Positions 17,483 through 28,077 of a stretch of 64,000 nt of DNA are shown here, in pieces. The notes under the pieces are model-generated. The model worked only from the letters and a program-made list of their open reading frames with translations, was not told the DNA's origin and did not search any database. Each line of letters starts with the position of its first letter. Within the stretch, counting starts at the first letter, position 1. This stretch comes from Serpentinicella alkaliphila (lineage in GTDB: Bacteria > Bacillota > Clostridia > Peptostreptococcales > Natronincolaceae), in the NCBI RefSeq assembly GCF_018141405.1, contig NZ_CP058648.1:263001-327000 (forward strand), written 5' to 3'. A program made the position numbers and the translations under genes.

Positions 17483-18296
17483 ATCAAAAATAGAAAATTC
17501 AGCTTATTCTAAAAGCCACTTAGAATATTTAAATTCTGTTAGAAAACATTTTTTGAAAATAAGACTCTCTCAAATTGGTTTATTAGTTGTTTTCTTATTA
17601 ATTTGGGAAGTTGCTGCCACCTTAAGATGGGTTGACCCATTTTTCTTTAGTAAGCCATCATCAATTTTTCATTTAATTGTTCGACTTACAAGAGATGGTT
17701 CATTGATTAAGCATACATCCATATCTGTTTTTGAAACTATTGTAGGTTTTGTTTTAGGTACAATAATAGGAACCATTGCAGCTATTATATTATGGTGGTC
17801 AGACTTTTTAGCAAAAGTGCTAGATCCTTACTTAGTTGTTTTAAATGCTCTACCTAAAATTGCACTTGGACCTATTATAATTATATGGGCAGGTGCAGGT
17901 ATGAGAGGTATAATTGTAACCGCCTTAGCTATATCTTTAATTGTAACTATTTTAGCAACATATAATGGCTTTAAAGAAGTAGACAATGAAAAAATTAAGA
18001 TGTTAATGACCTTTGGAGCCACAAAATTTCAAGTGCTCCAAAAGGTTGTATTTCCTTCTAATGTGCCTAATATGGTAAATACAATGAAAATAAATCTAGG
18101 GATGTCTTGGGTAGGGGTTATCGTCGGAGAATTCTTGGTATCCAAAGCTGGATTAGGCTATTTGATTGTATACGGTGGGCAAGTTTTTAGACTAGATATT
18201 GTAATGGCCGGGGTAATAATTTTAGCAATTGCTACATTCATTATGTACCAATTAATAGCTTATGTAGAAAATAAGTTTTTAAAATGGCGACAATAA
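17472..18296 (+). CDS. ABC transporter permease (SsuC/TauC/ThiX class)
   Basis: Membrane subunit (274 aa) with about six membrane segments, starting near residues 31-50. The ATPase-docking loop reads EKIKMLMTFGATKFQVLQKV, a normal EAA-type motif for this class. The ATG at 17472 has GGAAGGAG about ten bases upstream, inside the ATPase gene, so translation is coupled. Together with the ATPase it makes two of the three expected importer parts; the third, a binding lipoprotein, is absent both upstream and downstream. A terminator closes the pair. Confidence 0.92.
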   Translation: MLNKSKIENSAYSKSHLEYLNSVRKHFLKIRLSQIGLLVVFLLIWEVAATLRWVDPFFFSKPSSIFHLIVRLTRDGSLIKHTSISVFETIVGFVLGTIIGTIAAIILWWSDFLAKVLDPYLVVLNALPKIALGPIIIIWAGAGMRGIIVTALAISLIVTILATYNGFKEVDNEKIKMLMTFGATKFQVLQKVVFPSNVPNMVNTMKINLGMSWVGVIVGEFLVSKAGLGYLIVYGGQVFRLDIVMAGVIILAIATFIMYQLIAYVENKFLKWRQ

Positions 18297-18323
18297 ATAA
18301 TTAACTGATTTATAGCAATCTAT

Positions 18324-18360
18324 AAAACAAAAAGGCCAAATAAATAGGCCTTTTTGTTTT
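18324..18360. terminator. Bidirectional terminator between ABC permease and carB
   Basis: Perfect 14-bp inverted repeat AAAACAAAAAGGCC/GGCCTTTTTGTTTT with a 9-base loop between convergent genes. Confidence 0.95.
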
Positions 18361-18368
18361 ATTCTATA

Positions 18369-21300
18369 TTAAAATATTTTCTTTACTTTATAATTATAGT
18401 TTTTCAAATACTCAATACAAGATACATATTGTAGTGCAGTATCTATAGATGTAAAGCAAGGTATATTATAATCTACAGACTTTCTTCTTAGCTTAAACCC
18501 GTATCTATCAGAATATTTTCCCTTTGTCGGAGTATTAATAGTCATAACAATGGAATATTCCTTGAATATTTTTCCAAGGTCATCTTCGCTAGATAAAACT
18601 TTTGTAATAGGTATATTGTTTTCCGAGTAGAAATTTGCAGTTTTCTCGGTTGCTATTATTTTAAAGCCAAGCTCAATAATTTTCTTAGCTATTTGTAATG
18701 ACTCATGCTTATCCCTATCTGATATGGATAGTAGTACTCCACCGGAACTCGGAATTTTTAGGCCGACTCCTTCAAAAGCTTTGAGCATTGCCTCAGAGTA
18801 ATTTTCCCCAACACCCATAACTTCACCTGTGGATTTCATCTCCGGACTTAAGACGATATCCACATCTGCAAGCTTCTCTAAACAGAAAACTGGAGCTTTA
18901 ACGATAACATATGGTGGATAGTTTGCCACACCCGTATTGTAGCCTAATTCTAATAATGTTTTGCCTAACATTATTTCAGTTGCAACTGCAACCATAGGCA
19001 CTCCAGTAACCTTAGATACTATAGGCACAGTTCTTGATGCTCTAGGATTAGCCTCAAGCACTAATACATCTTCACCCTTAACTACAAATTGAATATTTAT
19101 TAGTCCTTTGATATCCAAGGCCCTAGCAATTTTTATTGTATAATCAACAATCTTTTCTTTAATAGAATCCGTAACATCCTGTATTGGATATACGCTCATA
19201 CTATCCCCAGAGTGCACACCTGCCCTTTCAATATGTTCCATAATAGCAGGTATAAAAACATCTTTTCCATCACTAATTCCATCTATTTCAACTTCTTTTC
19301 CTTCTATATATTGATCTACTAAAATAGGATAGTCGTCTCCAAATATTTGAAAGTTCTCAACATAATTAACTAGTTGTTCTTCATTCCAAACAATCTCCAT
19401 AGATTGCCCACCAATAACATATGATGGTCTAACAACTAATGGAAAGCCTAATACTTTACTTACTTCTTTAGCTTCAGTAATACCTTTAATTGTACTACCC
19501 TTAGTCTGAGGAATATTTAAACTATTAAGCAACTCAGAAAACTTTTTACGATCTTCCGCCTTATCAATATCTTCTGGGGCAGTACCTAATATATTTATTC
19601 CTTTTTCATATAAAGGCTTAACTAAATTTATCGCTGTCTGACCGCCAAATTGAACAATAACCCCATTTGCCTTTTCCTTTTCAACTATATTAATTACATC
19701 CTCGCTCGTTAAAGGCTCAAAGTACAATTTATCTGAAGTGTCAAAATCTGTACTAACAGTCTCTGGATTATTATTTATTATAATAGTCTCTACCCCTATG
19801 TTTTTAAGAGCCCATGCACCGTGGACACTACAATAATCAAACTCTATTCCTTGGCCTATTCTTATGGGGCCTGAGCCTAGAATAACAACTTTATTTTTTT
19901 CAGTTACCTCTACTTCGCAATCTTCCTCATAGGTTGAATAAAAATATGGGGTTGAAGATTCAAATTCTCCGGCACATGTATCTACAAGCTTGTATACTGG
20001 TTTTAAATCAATTTCTTTTCTAAAATCTAAAACTTCATCAGGTGTAATTCCTAATATATTAGATATATATACATCACTAAAGCCTAGTTTTTTGCAATTG
20101 CTGATTGTGTTTATATCTAACCGGTTTTCTCTTAACTCTTGTTCCATATTTACGATATTTTCTATTTTTGACAAAAACCATTTATCAATACGAGTCATAT
20201 CATGTATTTCATCTATAGAGTATCCTTTTCTCAGAGCATTAAATATCGCAAATAACCTTTGGTCATTTGGAATCTTTAGCTTATTTTCTATATCATCAAC
20301 GTCTCTAAATAAAGCGGTTTTATTTACACCTTCCAAACTTCTAACCGCTTTTAATAAGGCCCCTTCAAATACTCTATCAATAGCCATTACTTCTCCAGTA
20401 GCCTTCATTTGTGTACCGAGCTTTCTATCCGCAGTATAAAATTTATCAAAAGGCCATTGTGGTATTTTAACAACTATATAATCCAAACTTGGCTCAAATA
20501 ATGCTGAGGTTTTACCTGTAACAGGATTCACAATTTCATCTAATGTTAAGCCGATAGCTATTTTTGCAGCAATTTTAGCTATAGGGTAACCTGTTGCTTT
20601 AGAGGCTAGGGCACTGGATCTACTTACCCTCGGATTAACTTCTATAACTATATACTCCATACTAAAGGGATTTAAAGCAAACTGAATATTACATCCACCT
20701 TCAATTTTAAGTTCTCTTATTATATCTATAGAAGCACTTCTTAGCATTTGATGCTCTACATCTCTTAATGTTTGTGAAGGTGCAACAACAATACTATCCC
20801 CCGTATGAACTCCTACGGGATCAAAATTTTCCATATTACATATAGTAATACAGTTATCGTTTTTATCACGCATTACTTCATACTCTATCTCTTTCCAGTT
20901 TAGAACACTTCTCTCTATTAATGCCTGACCTATCATACTAAGGCGCAAGCCCTTTTCTAAAACTATGTTTAGCTCTTCTTCGTTATCAACAAACCCCCCA
21001 CCAGTTCCACCTAAAGTATATGCTGGTCTAATAATTAACGGATAACCAACCTCTCTAGCAAAACTAATTCCTTCATCCATTGTACTTACAATTCTACTTG
21101 GTGGAATAGGTTGCCCTATACTTTCCATAGTTTCTTTAAAAAGTTTTCTATCCTCTGCTCTTTTAACAGCCTCTACCGAGGTGCCTAAAAGCTTAACATT
21201 ATATTTATCCAATATTCCTTGCTCAAACAGTTCTATTGCTAAATTTAATCCCGTCTGTCCACCTAAAGTTGGCAGAATACCCTGTGGTCTTTCTATTTCT

Positions 21301-21533
21301 ATTATTTTCTCTAAGCTTTTAGTATTAAGTGGCTCAATATATACATGGTCCGCAATGTTTTTATCAGTCATAATAGTGGCTGGATTACTGTTTACTAGAA
21401 CAACTTCTATTCCTTCCTCTTTAAGGGACTTACATGCTTGAGTTCCTGCATAATCGAATTCTGCCGCTTGACCTATAATAATTGGCCCTGAACCTATAAC
21501 TAAGACTTTATTTATTGATGTGTCTTTTGCCAC
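18369..21533 (-). CDS. carB: Carbamoyl-phosphate synthase large subunit
   Basis: Synthetase subunit (about 1054 aa) making carbamoyl phosphate from bicarbonate, ammonia and two ATP for arginine and pyrimidine synthesis. Duplicated ATP-grasp halves are visible: [20 protein letters not shown] at the start and [20 protein letters not shown] near residue 555, each followed by carboxylate-binding Glu/Asn segments ([20 protein letters not shown] and [20 protein letters not shown]). The C-terminal 140 residues are the allosteric domain. GTG 21533 is preferred to the GTG at 21542, because GAGGGAG lies eight bases before the former and overlaps the latter. It is the last gene of the arg-car operon, right after carA. 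Confidence 0.97.
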   Translation of the reverse strand: MAKDTSINKVLVIGSGPIIIGQAAEFDYAGTQACKSLKEEGIEVVLVNSNPATIMTDKNIADHVYIEPLNTKSLEKIIEIERPQGILPTLGGQTGLNLAIELFEQGILDKYNVKLLGTSVEAVKRAEDRKLFKETMESIGQPIPPSRIVSTMDEGISFAREVGYPLIIRPAYTLGGTGGGFVDNEEELNIVLEKGLRLSMIGQALIERSVLNWKEIEYEVMRDKNDNCITICNMENFDPVGVHTGDSIVVAPSQTLRDVEHQMLRSASIDIIRELKIEGGCNIQFALNPFSMEYIVIEVNPRVSRSSALASKATGYPIAKIAAKIAIGLTLDEIVNPVTGKTSALFEPSLDYIVVKIPQWPFDKFYTADRKLGTQMKATGEVMAIDRVFEGALLKAVRSLEGVNKTALFRDVDDIENKLKIPNDQRLFAIFNALRKGYSIDEIHDMTRIDKWFLSKIENIVNMEQELRENRLDINTISNCKKLGFSDVYISNILGITPDEVLDFRKEIDLKPVYKLVDTCAGEFESSTPYFYSTYEEDCEVEVTEKNKVVILGSGPIRIGQGIEFDYCSVHGAWALKNIGVETIIINNNPETVSTDFDTSDKLYFEPLTSEDVINIVEKEKANGVIVQFGGQTAINLVKPLYEKGINILGTAPEDIDKAEDRKKFSELLNSLNIPQTKGSTIKGITEAKEVSKVLGFPLVVRPSYVIGGQSMEIVWNEEQLVNYVENFQIFGDDYPILVDQYIEGKEVEIDGISDGKDVFIPAIMEHIERAGVHSGDSMSVYPIQDVTDSIKEKIVDYTIKIARALDIKGLINIQFVVKGEDVLVLEANPRASRTVPIVSKVTGVPMVAVATEIMLGKTLLELGYNTGVANYPPYVIVKAPVFCLEKLADVDIVLSPEMKSTGEVMGVGENYSEAMLKAFEGVGLKIPSSGGVLLSISDRDKHESLQIAKKIIELGFKIIATEKTANFYSENNIPITKVLSSEDDLGKIFKEYSIVMTINTPTKGKYSDRYGFKLRRKSVDYNIPCFTSIDTALQYVSCIEYLKNYNYKVKKIF

Positions 21534-21547
21534 CCATATCACTCCCT

Positions 21548-22630
21548 CTACACTGCTTTTTCTTTTACATTTAAATAGCTTAAAAATTGTTCAAATAAAT
21601 ATTTTGATTGCATTGGTCCAGGACTAGCCTCTGGATGAAATTGAACACTGAATATAGGTAGATATTTATGTTTAATTCCTTCTACTGTTCCATCATTTAA
21701 ATTTTTATGTGTTACAATTAATTGATCATAATTAATTGTACTTTCATCCACAGCATATCCATGATTTTGCGAAGTTATATACACTTTATTAGTTAACAAA
21801 TCTTTTACTGGATGATTTCCTCCCCTATGACCAAACTTCAATTTATATGTTTTTGCACCATTGGCTAATGCCAATAATTGATGTCCCATACAAATTCCAA
21901 ACATAGGCTTATAGTTAATTAATTTCTTTATAGTGTCTACTGAAGCCGTAAGGTTTTCTGGATTTCCCGGGCCATTTGATAGAAATACCCCATCAAAATT
22001 ACCTTTCATTATTTCATCCGCTTTTGTATCATAAGGAAAAACAGTTATATCACAATCAAAGGATTTTAAAATTCTTAATATATTAAGCTTTAGACCAAAA
22101 TCCATTACTGCAATTCTAGGACCATTACCTTCAAGACGATAAATTTCTTTAGTTGATACATCTATAGTGTAATTTTTCTTAGAGATATCTTCTGTCTTTA
22201 ATCTTTCTAAAATTAAATCATATCTACTTAAATCCGTAGTTATTACTGAGTTCATAGTACCCTTATCTCTAAGATGTTTAACTAATTTACGGGTATCTAC
22301 ACCTTCAATACCCATAATATCGTTTCGTTTAAAATATGTTTCGAGATCCATTTCATTTTTCCAGTTACTCGGCTTTCTACAATATTCCCTAACGATTAAA
22401 CCATTTATTGAAGGCTTTGCTGATTCAACATCTAAATTATTGAAGCCATAGTTCCCTATCATCGGATAAGTCATAACTAATATTTGACCATTATATGAGT
22501 AATCAGTGAAAATCTCCTGGTAGCCCGTCATTGACGTATTGAACACAACTTCTCCACTTTCTTCCTTTATACTCCCGAAAGCTTTTCCTTGGAATTTTGA
22601 ACCGTCTTCCAATATTAAATATGCATTCAC
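21548..22630 (-). CDS. carA: Carbamoyl-phosphate synthase small subunit (glutamine amidotransferase)
   Basis: Glutaminase subunit (360 aa) that supplies ammonia to CarB. N-terminal domain begins [15 protein letters not shown], with [20 protein letters not shown] near residues 26-45. The class I amidotransferase domain (about residue 168 on) has the nucleophile Cys in [13 protein letters not shown] and the His-Glu pair in [10 protein letters not shown]. The GTG start shares one base with the argD stop codon, so it is coupled to argD. Position inside an arginine operon suggests this is the arginine-regulated copy of the enzyme; a pyrimidine-linked copy may exist elsewhere. Confidence 0.97.
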   Translation of the reverse strand: MNAYLILEDGSKFQGKAFGSIKEESGEVVFNTSMTGYQEIFTDYSYNGQILVMTYPMIGNYGFNNLDVESAKPSINGLIVREYCRKPSNWKNEMDLETYFKRNDIMGIEGVDTRKLVKHLRDKGTMNSVITTDLSRYDLILERLKTEDISKKNYTIDVSTKEIYRLEGNGPRIAVMDFGLKLNILRILKSFDCDITVFPYDTKADEIMKGNFDGVFLSNGPGNPENLTASVDTIKKLINYKPMFGICMGHQLLALANGAKTYKLKFGHRGGNHPVKDLLTNKVYITSQNHGYAVDESTINYDQLIVTHKNLNDGTVEGIKHKYLPIFSVQFHPEASPGPMQSKYLFEQFLSYLNVKEKAV

Positions 22631-23829
22631 TATACTCCCCCCATTTCACTAAATATCTCATCTAAAACCGCCACTAACTTATTTACTTCCTCCTTACTAA
22701 TTGTTAAAGGTGGTAAAAATCTTAGCACCGTTGAAGATGTACAATTGATTAAAACTCCTTTTTCTAAGGCCTTTTCAACATATGGAGCTCCTTCTACTTC
22801 AAGCTCTAATCCAGCAATAAAGCCTTTTCCTTTAACCTGTTTTACAAATGAATATTTATTCACTAGCTCTCTTAGCTTTTCTGCAAGATACCCTCCAATT
22901 AATTCAGCATTTTCCCATAGCTTCTCGTTAATAACAGTCTCCATTGCAGCTATTCCAACTGCACATGTAAATGGGTTTCCGCCAAAAGTAGTGCCATGAT
23001 CCCCAGGCTCGAAGGATTTAGCAACCTCATCCTTTGCTAATACCGCACCTACTGGAATACCACCAGCTAAAGCTTTTGCTAAGGTCATAATGTCTGGCTC
23101 AATTCCATAATTCTCATAGCCAAATAATTTACCTGTTCTACCTATTCCAACTTGCACCTCATCCATAATTAGTAAAATATCTTTTTCTGAGCATAATTTT
23201 TTTATATTAGTCATAAAATCTTTATCCGCAGGAGTTACTCCACCCTCACCTTGAACAGGCTCTATAATAATTGCGCAGGTGTTTTCAGTAACTGCCTCTA
23301 ATACAGTTTCAAAGTCGTTGAACACTGCTTGCTTAAATCCTGTAGGAATTGGAGCATAGCCCTCTTGATATTTTTTATTAGCAGTTATACTTAAGGTTGC
23401 CATTGTTCTTCCGTGGAAAGAACCAGTCATAGAAATAATTTCATTTCTTCCCTCACCATAATTTTTATATGAATATTTTCTTGCTAACTTTATAGCGCCT
23501 TCATTAGCTTCGGCCCCACTATTACAGAAAAAGGCTTTATCTGCAAAAGAGTTTTCCACTAGAATTTTTCCTAACTTTACTTGATTTTCAATCCAATATA
23601 AGTTTGAAGTGTGTAAAAGCTTCTCTGCTTGAACTTTTATTGCATTTACAACTGCTGGATGCGAATGACCTAAAGCAGAAACTGCTAATCCGCCCACCAT
23701 ATCTAAATAGGTTTTTCCCTCCGTATCTGTTAAATATGCACCTTTTCCTTCTGTAAATGCTATAGGAATTCTTTTGTAAGTATTCATTAAATACTCTTTA
23801 CCTTCTTTTATAATTACATTTATACTCAT
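22630..23829 (-). CDS. argD: Acetylornithine aminotransferase
   Basis: PLP-dependent class III aminotransferase (399 aa) converting N-acetylglutamate semialdehyde to N-acetylornithine. Visible features: FCNSGAEANEGAIKLARKY near residues 101-119 (cofactor phosphate site), IIEPVQGEGGV near 191, IMDEVQVGIGRTG near 220-232, and the Schiff-base Lys in TLAKALAGGIPVGA near 250. Length and order in the operon (after argB, before carA) fit ArgD. An ornithine or GABA aminotransferase is less likely given this context. Confidence 0.95.
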   Translation of the reverse strand: MSINVIIKEGKEYLMNTYKRIPIAFTEGKGAYLTDTEGKTYLDMVGGLAVSALGHSHPAVVNAIKVQAEKLLHTSNLYWIENQVKLGKILVENSFADKAFFCNSGAEANEGAIKLARKYSYKNYGEGRNEIISMTGSFHGRTMATLSITANKKYQEGYAPIPTGFKQAVFNDFETVLEAVTENTCAIIIEPVQGEGGVTPADKDFMTNIKKLCSEKDILLIMDEVQVGIGRTGKLFGYENYGIEPDIMTLAKALAGGIPVGAVLAKDEVAKSFEPGDHGTTFGGNPFTCAVGIAAMETVINEKLWENAELIGGYLAEKLRELVNKYSFVKQVKGKGFIAGLELEVEGAPYVEKALEKGVLINCTSSTVLRFLPPLTISKEEVNKLVAVLDEIFSEMGGV

Positions 23830-23844
23830 AATTTTATCCTCCTC

Positions 23845-24699
23845 TTATTCTGTAATCATCGTTCCAATTCCATCATCTGTAAATATCTCTAAAAGAATAG
23901 AATGTGGTTTTCTACCATCTATAATATGGGCTCTTTCAACGCCTTTACTTACAGCCTCTAAACAACATTTTATTTTAGGAATCATTCCGCCTTGTATTAC
24001 TCCATTCTCTATATAACCATTAATCTCATGGGACTTAATTTTTGAAATAATCGTCTCAGGATTTTTATAATCCATCATTACTCCCTGAACGTCTGTAATT
24101 AAAACTAGCTTTTTTGCTTGAAGTGCAGCAGCTAAATTTCCCGCTACCTCATCAGCATTAATATTATATGTCTCTCCGTTTTCACCTACTCCGATTGGTG
24201 ATATTACTGGTATATACCCTTTTTGAGTAACAGTTTCGATAATTTCCGTATCAATAAAATCTATCTCTCCTACTAAGCCTAGTTTAGGATCTTTCTGCTT
24301 AGCCTTTATCATGTTCCCATCTTTACCACTAATACCGATGCACTTTACTCCATTAAGGTTTATTAACGAAACAATTTCACGACTTACTTTACCAACCAAT
24401 GCCATCTCTGTAATTTCCATAGTCTCTTTATCAGTTACCCTTAAGCCATCTACAAACTCAGGTTCTTTACCGAAAACCTTCATCAAATCTGTTATTTCAG
24501 GCCCCCCACCATGGACTACAACTGGATTCATTCCTACAAATTTCATTAGTACAATATCTTGTATTACTGTTCTTTTTAACTCTTCATTTATCATTGCATT
24601 CCCACCATACTTAATAACTACTGTTTGGTTGTAGAAGGATTTAATATATGGTAATGCCTCTATTAATACATCTGCTTTTTGACACGGCGTTATATTCAA
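23845..24699 (-). CDS. argB: Acetylglutamate kinase
   Basis: Amino-acid kinase fold enzyme (284 aa) phosphorylating N-acetylglutamate. VIKYGGNAMINEEL near residues 28-41 is the ATP-phosphate Lys/Gly loop; VVVHGGGPEITDLM near 59-72 binds substrate; NINADEVAGNLAAALQAKKL near 174-193 and GGMIPKIKCCLEAV near 234 are typical of ArgB. Whether the enzyme is feedback-inhibited cannot be settled; the N-terminal segment (MNITPCQKADVLIEALPYIK) is the helix that supports hexamers in arginine-sensitive forms. Spaced 12-15 bases from both neighbours. Confidence 0.96.
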   Translation of the reverse strand: MNITPCQKADVLIEALPYIKSFYNQTVVIKYGGNAMINEELKRTVIQDIVLMKFVGMNPVVVHGGGPEITDLMKVFGKEPEFVDGLRVTDKETMEITEMALVGKVSREIVSLINLNGVKCIGISGKDGNMIKAKQKDPKLGLVGEIDFIDTEIIETVTQKGYIPVISPIGVGENGETYNINADEVAGNLAAALQAKKLVLITDVQGVMMDYKNPETIISKIKSHEINGYIENGVIQGGMIPKIKCCLEAVSKGVERAHIIDGRKPHSILLEIFTDDGIGTMITE

Positions 24700-24711
24700 C
24701 CTAAATCCCCC

Positions 24712-25932
24712 TTAAGATCTATATGAACCATTGATTTTTACATAATCGTAGGATAAATCACATCCCCAACCAATAGCCTTCTCATTCCCTAAATTAAAAT
24801 CTATTAAAACCTGTATTTCCTTAAATTTAAGTATCTTTGCTACATCTTCTTCTTCATACACGGCTCCTTGACCTTGCTCAAATATTTTCACTGTGCCACC
24901 TTCACTTTTTAATGTAACATCTGTTTTATCAACATCGAAGTTGGCATCCGAATAACCAACAGCAGCTACAATTCTTCCCCAATTTCCGTCTTCCCCAAAG
25001 AAAGCGGTTTTAACCAAATTAGAAGTTAGAACACTTTTGATAGCCATTCGTGCATCTTCTTTAGTTAGGCTATTTACAACTTCAACTTCTATAAATTTAG
25101 TTGCCCCTTCTCCGTCATATACAATAGATTTAGCTAAGTAGGCATTAACATATTTAAATGCGTCAATAAACTTTTCAACCTCAGCATGATCTTTATTAAT
25201 TTCACTATTGTCAGCAACACCATTAGCCATTACACAGACCATATCGTTTGTACTTGTATCTCCATCTACTGTTATCATGTTATATGTGTCCTTAGTAATC
25301 TCTTTTAACAGTTCATTTAAAAATGTCCCGTCTATTTTTACATCACTAGTTATAAATCCTAGCATTGTTGCCATATTTGGATGTATCATACCAGAACCCT
25401 TAGCGATACCACCAATAGTTACCTTCTTACCATCTATCTCTAGTTCAACAGCTATATTCTTTTTACACAAATCAGTTGTTAATATGGCCTCAGCAGCATC
25501 TTGCCCACCATCATAATTTAAAACATCCGCTGCTAACTCAATACCTTTGATTACATTCTCCATTGGTAGAGCTACACCAATTACTCCAGTAGATGAAACT
25601 ATAACATCCTCTTTAGATATATTAAGTACTTCAGCTGTTTTTTCAACCATTTTTAGTGCATCCTTTAACCCTACATCACCAGTACATGCATTTGCATTTC
25701 CACTATTAACTATGATTGCTTGAATTTTTCCGTTTTTTATATGCTCCTTTGAAATTGTTACGGGTGCTGCACATACTTTATTTTTAGTAAAAACTGCTGC
25801 CCCATTTGCTAAAACATCACTATATATAATAGTCATATCACTCTTTATTTTCTTTTTTATTCCCGCATATACTCCACTTGCTTTAAAGCCCTTAGGTGAA
25901 GTTACATCTCCATTAAATATATTAAACTGCAT
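24712..25932 (-). CDS. argJ: Bifunctional glutamate N-acetyltransferase / ornithine acetyltransferase
   Basis: Acetyl-recycling enzyme of the cyclic arginine pathway (406 aa from ATG 25932, chosen because AAGGAGAAAAAT lies just upstream and it begins after the argC stop region). ArgJ proteins cut themselves at a conserved Thr; here the site is PNMATMLGFITSDV with nucleophile Thr in ATMLG near residue 185. FTKNKVCAAPV near residue 48 and VNSGNANACTG near 83 are other family landmarks. Presence of ArgJ explains the absence of argA and argE here. Next to argC, which it overlaps only if an upstream start is used. Confidence 0.96.
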   Translation of the reverse strand: MQFNIFNGDVTSPKGFKASGVYAGIKKKIKSDMTIIYSDVLANGAAVFTKNKVCAAPVTISKEHIKNGKIQAIIVNSGNANACTGDVGLKDALKMVEKTAEVLNISKEDVIVSSTGVIGVALPMENVIKGIELAADVLNYDGGQDAAEAILTTDLCKKNIAVELEIDGKKVTIGGIAKGSGMIHPNMATMLGFITSDVKIDGTFLNELLKEITKDTYNMITVDGDTSTNDMVCVMANGVADNSEINKDHAEVEKFIDAFKYVNAYLAKSIVYDGEGATKFIEVEVVNSLTKEDARMAIKSVLTSNLVKTAFFGEDGNWGRIVAAVGYSDANFDVDKTDVTLKSEGGTVKIFEQGQGAVYEEEDVAKILKFKEIQVLIDFNLGNEKAIGWGCDLSYDYVKINGSYRS

Positions 25933-25952
25933 ATTTTTCTCCTTCCTTTCTA

Positions 25953-26993
25953 TTAAGGCCAAATTGGCACTATATTTAAACCCTCGTTTTCTTTTAGCCC
26001 GAACATAATATTCATATTTTGAATTGCCTGCCCTGCAGCACCTTTAACCAAATTGTCTATAGCACTTACAATTATTATTGTGTTTGTTCTTTTATCTATA
26101 GTAAATCCAATGTCACAGAAGTTTGATCCGTACACTGCCTTGGTTTGCGGAAATTCATTATTATTTAACATTCTTATAAAAAACTTATCTTTATAATAAT
26201 CTTCATATATAGACTTTATATCATCATAATCTAAGTATTTTGTATTCTTAATGTATATAGTACTTAGGATACCCCGAGTCATTGGAGTCAAATGCGGAGT
26301 AAACTGAACCATTACCTGTCTCGTAGCCGCTGCTGATAATTCCTGTTCTATTTCTGGGGTATGTCTATGCTTCCCTAGACTATAGGCTTTTATATTTTCA
26401 TTACATAATGCATAAAGATTTGCCTCTGAGGGTGTTCTACCTGCTCCAGATACCCCGGATTTTGAGTCAACTATTATTACATCATCCTTTATAACATTTT
26501 CCTTTAAGAGTGGATATAAAGGTATAATTATACTAGTAGGATAACAACCGGGATTAGCTATTAAATTTGCCTCTTTGATATCTTGCGAATAAATTTCACT
26601 TAAACCATATATAGCGGACTCAAGATCATCCTTAGCCTTATGTTCCACTCCATACCAATCCGCATATACATCCGCATCCTTTATTCTAAAGTCTGCAGAT
26701 AAATCAATTACCTTTATCCCTTTTTCCAGTGCTTTTTTTACTGGTTCTTGGCTTAAACCATGGGGTAAGGCACAAAATATCAAATCTACGTTGTCTAAGT
26801 CACTATCTAAATCAACTGAAATACATTTGGCATTTATATAAGTCCTCAGGTTTGGATAAACCGTTGAATAATCTATATCTTTATAACTCCTGGAATCTAA
26901 AAATGTAATTTCAACTCCCGGATGATTTACTAATAACCTTATAAGCTCAGCTCCAACAAAACCTGTGGCTCCAAGTATACCTACACGAATCAT
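25953..26993 (-). CDS. argC: N-acetyl-gamma-glutamyl-phosphate reductase
   Basis: NADPH-dependent dehydrogenase (346 aa) acting after ArgB. The N-terminal nucleotide fold begins VGILGATGFVGAELIRLL; the catalytic Cys is in ANPGCYPTSIIIPLYPLL near residues 147-164; GVSGAGRTPSEANLY and KHRHTPEIEQEL follow, all typical. ATG 26993 is favoured over the GTG at 27002 because the latter overlaps the GAGGTG ribosome site. It is the first gene of argCJBD-carAB and has a promoter with an ARG box immediately upstream. Confidence 0.96.
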   Translation of the reverse strand: MIRVGILGATGFVGAELIRLLVNHPGVEITFLDSRSYKDIDYSTVYPNLRTYINAKCISVDLDSDLDNVDLIFCALPHGLSQEPVKKALEKGIKVIDLSADFRIKDADVYADWYGVEHKAKDDLESAIYGLSEIYSQDIKEANLIANPGCYPTSIIIPLYPLLKENVIKDDVIIVDSKSGVSGAGRTPSEANLYALCNENIKAYSLGKHRHTPEIEQELSAAATRQVMVQFTPHLTPMTRGILSTIYIKNTKYLDYDDIKSIYEDYYKDKFFIRMLNNNEFPQTKAVYGSNFCDIGFTIDKRTNTIIIVSAIDNLVKGAAGQAIQNMNIMFGLKENEGLNIVPIWP

Positions 26994-27026
26994 AATCTTC
27001 ACCTCAATTTATATTTATAATATACT

Positions 27027-27073
27027 ATGAATATTTATTCATTTATAATACACTATTTTTTATATTAACTCAA
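27027..27073 (-). promoter_or_regulatory. arg operon promoter with ArgR operator (ARG box)
   Basis: On the minus strand TTGAGT (27068-27073) and TATTAT (27045-27050) are 17 bases apart, a good vegetative promoter. Directly downstream at 27027-27042 is ATGAATATTTATTCAT as printed, a perfect 7-base inverted repeat around 2 bases that matches the ArgR/AhrC consensus (TGAATwwwwATTCA). The operator covers the likely start point, so arginine-bound ArgR would block initiation. It lies about 35 bases before the argC ATG. No argR gene is in the window. Confidence 0.85.
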
Positions 27074-27110
27074 TGCCTTTTTTGAAGTTTTTTGAATATT
27101 TTTATAAAGA

Positions 27111-27137
27111 AAAAAGATCTGTAAATTAACAGATCCC
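27111..27137 (-). terminator. Rho-independent terminator after the DUF948 gene
   Basis: Perfect stem GATCTGT/ACAGATC with a 6-base loop, followed on the minus strand by a run of six T; about 20 bases after the stop codon. Confidence 0.9.
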
Positions 27138-27156
27138 CACATACTTTTAGTCTACT

Positions 27157-27558
27157 TTATTTGCTTTTAAATATACCCTTTTTCTTAGGCCTGCCAACTA
27201 CATCCTTCACAACAGATATAATATCTAGTACGTCTTTAATTGGTTCGAGAATATCCTCACTAACAATTTGCATAGCAGAAGCAGTATATTCCGTTGTTTC
27301 ATCTATATTTCTAAATGCCTCTTTAATGCTTTTCATTTCACCATTAATTTCTTTAGTTATTTCTTCAACATTATTAAGTATCTTAGGCATACTTTTCAGT
27401 GACTCATCAATATTGCTTTCATTTCTATGCAAAATTCCCTTTAGAATATTCAATGTTTCATTTACTCTTAATAAACCTATAATAACTAAAACTAAGGCAC
27501 CTAAACTTACTAAGGCAAATAGAAACCAAACTACACTAGAAGATATTGTAAATTCCAT
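27157..27558 (-). CDS. DUF948 (YtxG-like) membrane protein
   Basis: Small protein (133 aa) with one N-terminal membrane segment (about residues 8-28, FLFALVSLGALVLVIIGLL) and a helical cytoplasmic part that looks coiled-coil (residues 30-100, many Glu/Lys and hydrophobic heptads). This layout is that of DUF948/YtxG proteins, general-stress-linked in Bacillus and commonly paired with YtxH. The C-terminus is basic (GRPKKKGIFKSK). It follows the YtxH-like gene by 28 bases. Biochemical function is unknown. Confidence 0.82.
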   Translation of the reverse strand: MEFTISSSVVWFLFALVSLGALVLVIIGLLRVNETLNILKGILHRNESNIDESLKSMPKILNNVEEITKEINGEMKSIKEAFRNIDETTEYTASAMQIVSEDILEPIKDVLDIISVVKDVVGRPKKKGIFKSK

Positions 27559-27586
27559 CTTATCCCACCCTTTATATGTTATCTAA

Positions 27587-27979
27587 TTAAAAGTCTTCCA
27601 ATTCCTCATCAACACAAACTTCACTAAATGAAGTATCAGCATTTCCCTTATCTTTAAACGCAATAATCTTATTCTCGATTACTTCCTTTTTATCCTCATA
27701 TATTTCCGAAAGCTTTTCTTTGCCCTCTTCAATACCTACCTCTAAATTCCCCTTTAGCCTGTCCAGCTCTTCCTTAGTCTTTTTTCTTGTATTAGCCCCT
27801 GTATCTGGTGCAAATAATACTCCAACTAATCCACCAATTATAGACCCTAGAATAAGGCCATTTCTAACACCACGTCTTCTCTCTCTTTCTCTTTCAATCA
27901 TTCTTATTTCATCATATCTGTTATAATCTAACAAATTCCTTAGGTTTTCAGCCCTTCTTTGTAATTTTCTTATATCCAT
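27587..27979 (-). CDS. YtxH-domain protein
   Basis: Small protein (130 aa) with the YtxH signature GLILGSIIGGLVGVLFAPDT at about residues 38-57: a short glycine-zipper-like hydrophobic helix ending in FAP-TG and then a charged helical tail (TRKKTKEELDRLKGNLEVG). YtxH proteins are membrane-associated and often stress-induced; no enzymatic role is known. Together with the DUF948 gene it forms a two-gene operon with one terminator. The ATG follows GGAGGGGATA. Confidence 0.85.
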   Translation of the reverse strand: MDIRKLQRRAENLRNLLDYNRYDEIRMIERERERRRGVRNGLILGSIIGGLVGVLFAPDTGANTRKKTKEELDRLKGNLEVGIEEGKEKLSEIYEDKKEVIENKIIAFKDKGNADTSFSEVCVDEELEDF

Positions 27980-28077
27980 ATTATCCCCTCCTATATATCC
28001 ATAATTTTCATATATGCCTAATTATACCCTAATATTTTATATGAAATCAACAATTTCAAAAAATGGTGATTTTAAGA

